Assembly: GCA_027487775.1 (NCBI GenBank)
Contig: JAIYCY010000021.1
Span: 124,001 to 188,000 of the forward strand
Origin: Planctomycetaceae bacterium
GTDB lineage: Bacteria; Planctomycetota; Phycisphaerae; Tepidisphaerales; Tepidisphaeraceae
Direction: 5' to 3'
DNA: 64,000 bases
Shown here: positions 15,793 through 22,863 of the stretch, in pieces
How positions within the stretch are numbered: the first letter of the stretch is position 1
Layout: every line of letters begins with the position of its first letter
Translations under genes and position numbers: made by a program
The notes under the pieces: model-generated
Told to the model about the DNA's origin: nothing
Seen by the model: the letters and a program-made list of their open reading frames with translations, nothing else
The model's database searches: none

Positions 15793-16102
15793 ATTCATCC
15801 ACACTGAATCCCTCGTTCGACTCGACAAAACTCAACTCCCGGTCGTACCAGGCGGCATCGGGATGCGTGTGCGGAAGGGTCATGAGCAGGTCGCCGAGCG
15901 GCGCATAGTTGCCCATCCCACCGGTGGTGTATTCACCCGAGCAGAGCATGTGTTCGTTGAACTGAGCGCGCTCGTCGAGAAGTCCGCCGAGCACCATCCC
16001 GCCCATGGGACCGTTGCTCACGGGCAATACACCATTGCTCACGGGCAATACCTTGTGCCATTCATAGGGAGGTTTGGAATACCAGATGTTCAGAGGCGCA
16101 CG
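15793..16102 (-). pseudogene. N-terminal remnant of a GH95 alpha-L-fucosidase-type gene
   Basis: Read on the minus strand, about 103 residues follow the start of classical GH95 proteins: LNIWYSKPPYEWHKVLPVSN, then MGGMVLGGLLDERAQFNEHM, LCSGEYTTGG, NYAPLGDLLM and WYDRELSFVES. The similarity stops at about 15791, which is exactly the stop codon of the PEP-CTERM gene on the plus strand. The remaining ~650 residues, including the catalytic (alpha/alpha)6 barrel, are absent. A 21-base tandem duplication (16014-16051) repeats VLPVSNG. No start codon with a ribosome site is obvious. It differs in subtype from the intact GH95-like gene at 43829-46039. I read it as the scar of a deletion or recombination. 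Confidence 0.7.
16014..16051 (-). repeat. 21-base tandem duplication inside the GH95 remnant
   Basis: TTGCTCACGGGCAATAC occurs at 16014-16030 and again at 16035-16051, a period of 21 bases. In the reading frame this duplicates seven residues (VLPVSNG) at the normally invariant 'LP-x-GNG' motif of GH95. Confidence 0.85.
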
Positions 16103-16205
16103 AGGCAGGCGATGCTGCTCGGCTGCATGATGCACCGGCTCGATGGTCGACGGGGAAGGTTGATGGTTCTTCGGACCTCCGGAGTGTTCTGGCGGAGTGT
16201 TCTGG

Positions 16206-18476
16206 TCATCGAGGGGAATCGCTCGATGCGGGCTCGCCCATGATGATGCCGCGCCCGTTGGTGCCGATGTAGACGCGTCCGAAGATGCGCGGATCGCCCA
16301 CGGTGGCAAAGCAGAGGTTGCCCCAGCGGTTGCCTCCGTCGTTGAGTCGGACCCAGGTGCGTCCTGCGTCGGTGGAGCGGTAGACGCCGTACCAGCCGTT
16401 GATCACGCCCGTCATGAAGATCGTGGGGTAGTCGCTTCCGGGTGCGGCTTTGCCGAAGCCGACGCTTTCGGCGGTGGTGACACCTGCGACCTTCTCGATC
16501 GTGTTGAAGGCGTCGTTGGTGCGCCAGAGGCCCCACCGGTCGGCAGGCACCCACGAATGGCCTGCTTGTCCGAAGACGGCGCGCGGGTTGCGCAGGTGGT
16601 CGACGCCTGGGAGTAGCGCCGCGGGCGTGAACGTCGCGCCGCCGTCGACACTTCGATAGAACTCGATTGTTTTCGATCCAGCGGGCAGGGTCTCGTTGGT
16701 CGTGTTGCGTTGCGCATCGCGCGGCGCACGCGGGACGTTGATGCTCAGCGCGTAGACGATGTGAGGATCGACCCGGTCGGACCAGACATGCCGCGTCTCG
16801 GGCGGCAAACCTTGAGCGAGCTGCCATGTCGAGCCGCGATCGATCGTGACAAACACGGGTTGATCGGCAGGCTTCACCAGCAGCGCCGAGCCGTCGGCGG
16901 TCAGCGCGACGTCCGACGCATGAATGACCCGGCCGTTGGTGGGGGGGAGCGGGATGGGCGCCCAAGAGACGCCGTTGTCGGTCGACAGCGCGAGATATTC
17001 GTTGCCGCGATTCCCTCGCACGACCAGCTCGGGCCGCAACTCAGCGAAGTCGAGTGCGTTCACCTGCCCGACACGCGGGTTCTTGTAGTCGCCCGAGGGC
17101 GGCGAGACCGAGAGATCTTCGTGACGGAATCCGCCGATGTCACGCATCGCGCTGAGCAGATGCGCGCCCTCGGGCGGACTGATGAGGTCGAGCACGGCGA
17201 CTTCTTCGATACCATCGGCGCCGATGACAAAGCGTGCCGGTTCACCGCGATCGACGGCGCTGAGGTTGTCGGTCCGCATGATGCCGTTGCCCGTCGTGAA
17301 CATCAGGCGATCAGAGCGGTGCGGGTCGATCTCGACGTCGCCCATCCAGTGCGCGCGGTTGGTGAACGGCGCGAGGGATTTGTCGATCTCTGCAGTGTGG
17401 TAGACGCTTCGCCAGGTCGCGCCGCCATCGGTGGTGCGCCAGAGATCGTCCTTGGCGGCCCACCTGCAGATGGAGCTGACGACAACGATCTGCGGGTCGT
17501 GAGGGTCGAGCGCGAGTCCCGCGTAGCCGAAGCCCTGCTCGCCGTTGACGCGTGGGCGCACGGGCGTGATGTCGGTCCAGACGCCGTCGGGCGACCGCTT
17601 CCACACGGCCCCGTCACCGATCCCGTTCGGGCCGTCCTTGTTGGAGTATGTGATGTAGAGTGTTCCGTCGGCGGCGAGCTTCATGTGGTGCGGCACGAGC
17701 GCGGGCGGCTGGCCTTCGAGAGGCGTCCATGTAGCGCCGTGATCATCGCTTCGGTAGATGCTGGGCAGGGTCGTCTGAGTGGTGGTTGCGACGTAGAGGG
17801 TGGGCGTCGGTCGACCGGGTTGGCTGCTTGTCGCGTCGAACAGGACGATGCCGAGATTCGCGGGCTTGTCGTCGACGTTCACCTCGAAGGAATCGACCTT
17901 CTGCCATATGGTTCCGCGATCGTTGCTGCGCCAAAGGCCGGCATAGCGGCTCGCGAAGAAGAGCGTGTCGGCATTGTTGGGGTCGACTGCGAGGCGTTCG
18001 CCGATGGATCGACCGCCCCAGTTGGCGGCGCACTTAAAGGGCAGCGGGAAGCGCTCCCACGTCGCCCCGCGGTCATTTGAGCGAAGAAACTCCCCGTTGC
18101 CCGCCCAGGCGGCCGCCTCGCTGCCGATCGCGAGGTAGACGCGGTCGGGGTTCTGCGCGTCGAGCGCGAGAGTCTCGATCCCCAGTTGCTGATAGTCGGT
18201 CAGGAAGTCGGTGAGCGGGACCCATTTCTGCGACGGTTCGTCAAAGCGATACGCGCCACCCATGTCGGTCCGGGCATACACGACATCACGCGCCGTCGGG
18301 TGGTAGATGATGCCCGTAACGAATCCGCCGCCGATGATTCGAACGTTCGACCATTCGTAAGCGGCCTGCGTCGCCACCGTCGCGTGAGTCGAACTGCAAG
18401 CAAGACCGAAGCAAGCGAGCGTTGCGATACCAAACCGGACGATCATCCCAGATCGGCGAGTTGACGAAGTCCTCAT
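16206..18476 (-). CDS. GH74 endo-xyloglucanase-like enzyme (copy A)
   Basis: 756 residues from ATG 18476, preceded by GGAGGA at ideal spacing; the frame stays open further upstream but has no better start. There is a signal peptide-like N-terminus, possibly cleaved near ATVATQA. The mature part is two seven-bladed propellers built of Asp-box-like blades (SNDRGATWERF, TDGGATWRSV, STDNGVSW, STDAGRTW). Diagnostic GH74 segments are YARTDMGGAYRFD near the start and MGDVEIDPHRSDRLM in the middle; the Asp residues in these two regions are the catalytic pair in characterised GH74 enzymes (recalled). GH74 cleaves beta-1,4-glucan backbones of xyloglucan. Unlike copy B it has no dockerin tail. Its promoter carries the TACTACGTAGTA operator. 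Confidence 0.9.
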   Translation of the reverse strand: MRTSSTRRSGMIVRFGIATLACFGLACSSTHATVATQAAYEWSNVRIIGGGFVTGIIYHPTARDVVYARTDMGGAYRFDEPSQKWVPLTDFLTDYQQLGIETLALDAQNPDRVYLAIGSEAAAWAGNGEFLRSNDRGATWERFPLPFKCAANWGGRSIGERLAVDPNNADTLFFASRYAGLWRSNDRGTIWQKVDSFEVNVDDKPANLGIVLFDATSSQPGRPTPTLYVATTTQTTLPSIYRSDDHGATWTPLEGQPPALVPHHMKLAADGTLYITYSNKDGPNGIGDGAVWKRSPDGVWTDITPVRPRVNGEQGFGYAGLALDPHDPQIVVVSSICRWAAKDDLWRTTDGGATWRSVYHTAEIDKSLAPFTNRAHWMGDVEIDPHRSDRLMFTTGNGIMRTDNLSAVDRGEPARFVIGADGIEEVAVLDLISPPEGAHLLSAMRDIGGFRHEDLSVSPPSGDYKNPRVGQVNALDFAELRPELVVRGNRGNEYLALSTDNGVSWAPIPLPPTNGRVIHASDVALTADGSALLVKPADQPVFVTIDRGSTWQLAQGLPPETRHVWSDRVDPHIVYALSINVPRAPRDAQRNTTNETLPAGSKTIEFYRSVDGGATFTPAALLPGVDHLRNPRAVFGQAGHSWVPADRWGLWRTNDAFNTIEKVAGVTTAESVGFGKAAPGSDYPTIFMTGVINGWYGVYRSTDAGRTWVRLNDGGNRWGNLCFATVGDPRIFGRVYIGTNGRGIIMGEPASSDSPR

Positions 18477-18570
18477 GGCGACAAGTCCTCCGAGATCGCG
18501 GCCTTCATGCATAACGCATGTGGGTCCGTCCCACACACCCATGTCCAGACGACGCACGAAATATGCTGAT

Positions 18571-18607
18571 TACTACGTAGTATACGCGAGCCCGTCCGGC
18601 TGGCCAA
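18571..18607 (-). promoter_or_regulatory. Promoter with overlapping palindromic operator, upstream of GH74-A
   Basis: Read on the minus strand: TTGGCC (18602-18607), 17-base spacer, TATACT (18579-18584), with the perfect palindrome TACTACGTAGTA (18571-18582) overlapping the -10 box. It lies ~95 bases upstream of the GH74-A ATG. The same palindrome and the same offset to the -10 box occur at 40018-40031. Confidence 0.7.
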
Positions 18608-18925
18608 CTGGAATTCAACTTTCTCTGCAACGTGCATGAACCGCTGCTCTCACCATCAGTCGGCCGGGCGAGCTTCCACCCAAAGCCCACGTAAAGATCG
18701 GTCGTCGATGCGCGTCTTTGGCGCGGAACCCCGACGGCCGATGACAATCATCAACGACCGGCAGCGTGCGATCTCGGCAAGATCGAGTGACCTCATGTGG
18801 TGCCAGCCCAGCGCTCTCAGCCCGGATGCCTGTCAACAAAGCATCTTCAACTGAGGTCAAGAATGGATAGGCGAGCGTCGATGGTGGAGATTCACCACCG
18901 ACGGGTCAGGTTCTAACGTAGGTGC
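18608..18925. other. Divergent intergenic region between GH74-A and the epimerase operon
   Basis: Contains no supported gene. It separates the GH74 promoter (minus strand) from the epimerase operon (plus strand). I see no clear promoter for the latter. Confidence 0.5.
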
Positions 18926-19963
18926 ATGCGAAACAACCATGACTCAGGGCCCAGGGACAGGAGAATCGTCGTCGCCGGAGCGGGCGGATTCATTGGCGGC
19001 GCGCTGGTCAGACATCTTGCGGATCGGGGACACACCCGCATCGTTGCGGTGGATCGCAAGCCACTGCCCGAGTGGTATCAACGCGTGGTGGGGGTAACGA
19101 GCCTGAGCCTCGATCTGTCGGACGCCGACAACTGCCGTCGCGTGGTTGAGAACGCCCACACGGTCTACAACCTCGCCGCCGACATGGGCGGGATGGGATT
19201 CATCGAACGCTTCCGGATCCAATGCCTTCGAAGCATCCTCATCAACACGCATCTGATCGAAGAGAGCTGGAGAGCGGGTGTTGAGACCTATTTCTTCGCG
19301 TCGAGCGCGTGTGCGTACAACACCGATTTGCAGAAGGTGCCCACCGCGACGGCGCTCAAGGAGAGTGATGCCTATCCCGCGATGGCCGAGCGTGGCTACG
19401 GCTGGGAAAAACTCATGAGCGAAATGTTTTGCCAGGAATACACCGCCGAGCGTGGCATGAAGACCTACATCGCGCGATTTCATAACGTCTACGGTCCGTG
19501 GGGAACATGGGACGGCGGTCGCGAGAAGGCCCCCGCCGCCATCTGCCGAAAGGTCGTCGAAGCCAAAGCCAGCGGTCAACACGACATCACCATCTGGGGC
19601 GACGGCGAACAAACCCGAAGCTTCATGTACATCGACGACTGCATCGATGGAATTCTCCGCATCTGCGCCTCAGATCAACTCATCGCAACTCCCGTCAATC
19701 TCGGTTCCAGCGAACTCCTCAGCATCAATCAACTCGTCACCCACGCCGAACAAATCGGCGGAATCCGACTGACGCGCCACTACGACCTCAACGCACCGCG
19801 CGGCGTCGCGGGTCGCAACAGCGACAATACTTTCATCCGCAGCGTCCTCGGCTGGGAACCCTCGATCCCCTTCTGCGTCGGACTTGCCAAAACCTATGCG
19901 TGGATCGACTCTCAGTTCAACGCACGCAAGGCCGGTGCTGCCACCGTACGCGATCATCATTGA
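18926..19963 (+). CDS. GDP-mannose 3,5-epimerase-like NAD-dependent epimerase
   Basis: 345 residues, extended SDR fold. The NAD-binding GAGGFIG is at residues 18-24. Diagnostic GDP-mannose 3,5-epimerase segments follow: NLAADMGGMGFIE, SSACAYN with the catalytic Cys (C129), YGWEK (Y158, K162), RFHNVYGPWGTW, GGREKAPAA with the second acid/base Lys (K201), WGDGEQTRSF and GVAGRNSDN. The plant enzyme makes GDP-L-galactose (and GDP-L-gulose) from GDP-D-mannose; all four catalytic positions are conserved, so I infer the same chemistry. It is first in a three-gene operon: its TGA overlaps the ATG of the next gene (TGATG). It is cytosolic. It is unlikely to be a UDP-glucose 4-epimerase because the active-site Cys and the RSF/RNSDN motifs fit GME. 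Confidence 0.85.
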   Translation: MRNNHDSGPRDRRIVVAGAGGFIGGALVRHLADRGHTRIVAVDRKPLPEWYQRVVGVTSLSLDLSDADNCRRVVENAHTVYNLAADMGGMGFIERFRIQCLRSILINTHLIEESWRAGVETYFFASSACAYNTDLQKVPTATALKESDAYPAMAERGYGWEKLMSEMFCQEYTAERGMKTYIARFHNVYGPWGTWDGGREKAPAAICRKVVEAKASGQHDITIWGDGEQTRSFMYIDDCIDGILRICASDQLIATPVNLGSSELLSINQLVTHAEQIGGIRLTRHYDLNAPRGVAGRNSDNTFIRSVLGWEPSIPFCVGLAKTYAWIDSQFNARKAGAATVRDHH

Positions 19964-20766
19964 TGGAAACCCATCCCATGCCCGGACCCGATCTCAGTCC
20001 CATCATCAGCGCGATCCCCTTCCGCGCTGCCCTCGCGGGCGGATGGATCGACCAACCCTTCGTCTCAAAACTCAACCCGGATCCCTTCGGCTCGATGGTC
20101 ACCGTCTCGCTCCAGCCGACAGTCCACTTCATGGAACGCGCGGGCATGGCCACAGGTACGCGAAACGTCGCAAGACGTCTTTGGGGCCATCGACTCCCCG
20201 ATGCCCCGAGCGATCGACTCGTCAGAGAACTGTACGCAGAGGAAAATCGCGACCAAATCCATCCCTCGGGAAGTCAGGATATGGTCGGACTGATCCACCC
20301 CGGCATCAACCGACTCGACTTCGACTATCACATCGACGGCGGGGTCTTCCCGGCACACATCCAGTCCAACACCGATCCGGTTGTTGCCCAGTGGTTCGAG
20401 CGGGTCTTTCATGTCATCGCCGTCGCCCCGCGTCCGGCGGGGTACAATCCGCTCGACGATCAGCGGCTCACGCCGCAACTTGTCCAACAACTCGGTCAGA
20501 CGGGCAGGCGTTGTTTCGAATCGATCGTCGGACGAGATCTTCGCGAACTCGGACGCTCGATGAACGACTGCATGCGCATCTGGGCAGAGATGATGCCGAC
20601 CATCGTACATCATCCGACCATTACGACCGACCTGCTCGGCTTGCTCAGTGCGTACCAAAGACGATACGCCGGCGCGATGTACAGCGGATGCGGCGGGGGA
20701 TACCTGTACGTCGTGTCGGAAGAGCCCGTTCCCGGAGCATTCAAAGTGAAAGTGAGACTTGCATGA
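19963..20766 (+). CDS. Atypical GHMP kinase-like protein
   Basis: 267 residues, starting at the ATG that overlaps the epimerase stop (19963); GHMP-type features are visible but unusual. N-terminal AALAGGWIDQPFV resembles the 'GGW(T)D-P' motif of sugar GHMP kinases. The segment MATGTRNVARRLWG occupies the place of the Gly/Ser-rich phosphate loop but lacks the standard GLGSS pattern. PSGSQDMVGLIHPGINRLDF resembles the 'G-x-QD' motif of HddA-type heptose kinases. The C-terminal YSGCGGGYLYVV fits the GHMP glycine-rich motif 3. It probably binds a sugar or sugar phosphate; whether it is an active kinase is uncertain. Its TGA overlaps the ATG of the nucleotidyltransferase (ATGA), so the two are translationally coupled. 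Confidence 0.65.
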   Translation: METHPMPGPDLSPIISAIPFRAALAGGWIDQPFVSKLNPDPFGSMVTVSLQPTVHFMERAGMATGTRNVARRLWGHRLPDAPSDRLVRELYAEENRDQIHPSGSQDMVGLIHPGINRLDFDYHIDGGVFPAHIQSNTDPVVAQWFERVFHVIAVAPRPAGYNPLDDQRLTPQLVQQLGQTGRRCFESIVGRDLRELGRSMNDCMRIWAEMMPTIVHHPTITTDLLGLLSAYQRRYAGAMYSGCGGGYLYVVSEEPVPGAFKVKVRLA

Positions 20767-21578
20767 AGCACGTGATCATGGCGGGCTCTTTTGATGATCT
20801 GCAGTCGCGCGATATCCGCAGATTCCAACAGGCCGCCACACTCGGAAAACTCGAGGCACGCCCCTTCCCCGATCACGTCATCCAACGCATCACCGGCAAG
20901 CCGCCCAAATTCCCGCTCGAAGAACGCATCTACGTCCTTGAGTCCATCCGCTACATCGATCGCGTCATTCGGCTGGCTGATGAAATCAACCCCGATGAAC
21001 CCGATAGCATCTATCCGGATAACGCCCAACTCATCATCACTTCAGACGCAAGCCCGGCACTCCAACGTTTTGCCATCGATCGCAATCTTGCCATTCAAGC
21101 GATCGAAGACCCATCTCTCGATGTCTATCCGACCGCCTCGGCTTGCCCCGACAATCCCAAGTCATCGCGGCGCAAAATCATCGCCACCGGATGCTTCGAC
21201 TGGCTCCACTCCGGCCATATACGATTCTTCGAAGAAGTCTCAGAACTCGGCGATCTCTACATCGCTGTCGGGAGCGATGTGAACATCCGCCTGCTCAAGG
21301 GCGCCGGCAAGCCGCTCTTTGGTCAGAACCAACGCTGCTTCACTGTCAACTCCATTCGCTTCGTCAAGCAGGCGATGATCTGCTCCGGTACCGGATGGCT
21401 TGATTCTGAACCGGAGATCGAACGCCTCAAGCCAGACGCCTATGCCGTCAACGAAGACGGCGACGTCCCGGAGAAGCGAGACTACTGCGCGAAGCACGGA
21501 CTCGACTACATCGTCTTGAAACGTCTTCCCAAAACCGGTCTTCAGAAACGATCGAGCACCGCGCTTCGTGGCTGGTAG
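20763..21578 (+). CDS. Tandem nucleotidyltransferase-like protein (first domain degenerate)
   Basis: 271 residues. The C-terminal half (from about residue 138) is a cytidylyltransferase-type domain: ATGCFDWLHSGHIRFFEEV gives the HxGH motif (H149, H152), AVGSD follows, and RSSTALR near the end matches the second nucleotide-binding motif. The N-terminal half starts with the parallel sequence MAGSFDDLQSRDIRRF, in which HxGH reads QSRD, so it looks like a duplicated domain that lost catalysis. The family transfers CMP or AMP to a phosphorylated substrate. With the epimerase and the GHMP-like protein this suggests activation of a sugar-1-phosphate for a surface glycan, but the product is not known. 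It ends 15 bases from the convergent AraC gene. Confidence 0.75.
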   Translation: MKHVIMAGSFDDLQSRDIRRFQQAATLGKLEARPFPDHVIQRITGKPPKFPLEERIYVLESIRYIDRVIRLADEINPDEPDSIYPDNAQLIITSDASPALQRFAIDRNLAIQAIEDPSLDVYPTASACPDNPKSSRRKIIATGCFDWLHSGHIRFFEEVSELGDLYIAVGSDVNIRLLKGAGKPLFGQNQRCFTVNSIRFVKQAMICSGTGWLDSEPEIERLKPDAYAVNEDGDVPEKRDYCAKHGLDYIVLKRLPKTGLQKRSSTALRGW

Positions 21579-21593
21579 CCCGCAAGATCGCCG

Positions 21594-22469
21594 TCACGTC
21601 GATCGCCCCACACGACTCGGCGGCACGCCAAACACGCTCTTGAACTGTCTCGAAAAGTGGAATGGATTCTGGTACCCCAACTCGTCGGATACTTCCCCCA
21701 CCGACCGTCCTTCACGAAGCATCGCTGCTGCGCATGACGCCCGGTGGCGCACGAGGAGACGGTAGGGCGTTGTGCTGTCGAACTGTTTGAAGAGTCTGCA
21801 CATGTACGATGCGGTGACTCCGCAGCGATGACTCAACTCGCCCAGACTCCGCACGAGGCTCGCCGATTTCTCAAGCTCACGACGACAGCGCAAGTAGTTC
21901 TCAAATGCTTCGGATGATCCCGCCATGGCACCGCCTGTGGCTCGATCAGCCAGTCGCCAGACGATTGCTTCGGTCAAAGCGCGACAGGTCTCGTGTGCAT
22001 AGGCACCCCCGTCAAGGCCCGCGCGAATCAACTCATCGAACAAGGCCACGACGCGATCCGGCAACCCGCTGCGCCCGACAGCACCCGCTGTGACGGTTGA
22101 CTCACGCAAAAGCCGGCGCGCGCCCACGCCCTCAAGATCGACAAAATACTTCACCATCGGCAAGTGCTCATCGGCCGTGATTCGATGGGGCGTGCGGCGG
22201 TCGTAGACGAAAAAACTGCCCGCACCCAGCTCATAACGCACGCCCGCGAGCCACAATTCCCCATGCCCGGCCGCAACGAACTCGATTCCGATGTACGGAA
22301 ACGACTGCCTGTCGATCAGATAACCTCGGCCCGTACGCTCGCGCCCTGCTGAGATCACGCGAAGCTTTGACCCACGGACCGCTTGCAGCGCGAATCGACG
22401 TGCTTCGAAGACCTGAGAAGAAAAGAAAGTGGGCAGTGCTTCTGATCTCATGTGCGCAAGATTAGACAT
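21594..22469 (-). CDS. AraC-family transcriptional regulator
   Basis: About 291 residues if the ATG at 22469 is used; the frame is open to 22730 and no candidate start has a strong ribosome site, so the N-terminus is uncertain (22451 and 22493 are alternatives). The N-terminal ~130 residues form a cupin-like ligand domain (FPYIGIEFVAAGHGELWL, GAGSFFVYDRRTPHRI). The C-terminal ~100 residues carry two helix-turn-helix units: LGELSHRCGVTASYMCRLFK and VGEVSDELGYQNPFHFSRQF, followed by GVPPS. It is divergent from the GH86-like gene at 22864, which makes that gene its likely target. AraC regulators with this layout usually sense a sugar. Confidence 0.85.
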   Translation of the reverse strand: MSNLAHMRSEALPTFFSSQVFEARRFALQAVRGSKLRVISAGRERTGRGYLIDRQSFPYIGIEFVAAGHGELWLAGVRYELGAGSFFVYDRRTPHRITADEHLPMVKYFVDLEGVGARRLLRESTVTAGAVGRSGLPDRVVALFDELIRAGLDGGAYAHETCRALTEAIVWRLADRATGGAMAGSSEAFENYLRCRRELEKSASLVRSLGELSHRCGVTASYMCRLFKQFDSTTPYRLLVRHRASCAAAMLREGRSVGEVSDELGYQNPFHFSRQFKSVFGVPPSRVGRST

Positions 22470-22773
22470 GCGGCGGCGATCCGGGCAAAGCATCTCACCT
22501 TCAACACTGCCCCGGACTGGAGTGCTGTTCCTCCAGCGGAATCCGGGCGGCCGATATGCCGCGCATTCTGTCCGAAAGTTCGACAACGTCAGGATGCAGC
22601 AGATTCGTCGGAGAGACACGATGGGTATGATTTTGCCCTCAAAACACACAGGATCCGCAATCCCTGATGCTGGCCCGGCTCCCGGTCGGACGTTGATCAC
22701 AAATCGATAGCGTGGTTTTGAGTCACCCATTGACCTTCCGTCATCACGGGCCCGCTGAAGTGCGACGCAAACG

Positions 22774-22779
22774 TATAAT
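22774..22779 (+). promoter_or_regulatory. Candidate -10 box upstream of the GH86-like gene
   Basis: A perfect TATAAT lies 85 bases before the ATG at 22864, with no recognisable -35 at 15-19 bases. A weak -35 would fit a promoter activated by the divergent AraC protein; that is an inference. Confidence 0.3.
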
Positions 22780-22863
22780 TTCTGCTCCAGTCCAAGGCTT
22801 GTTCAGTGTGCGCTGCAGACCGATCGTGCGTAAGGAATATCCACTGAAGGACGGAGGACCTGA

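Noticed and set aside
16710-18080. Long plus-strand open frame (456 codons) antisense to GH74-A
   Set aside because: It lies opposite a well-supported GH74 frame and is rich in Arg, Asp and Val as expected for a mirrored reading frame; no domain is recognisable.
18926-19963. UDP-glucose 4-epimerase or dTDP-glucose dehydratase annotation
   Set aside because: The SSAC Cys, GGREKAPAA Lys and GRNSDN segments fit GDP-mannose 3,5-epimerase specifically.
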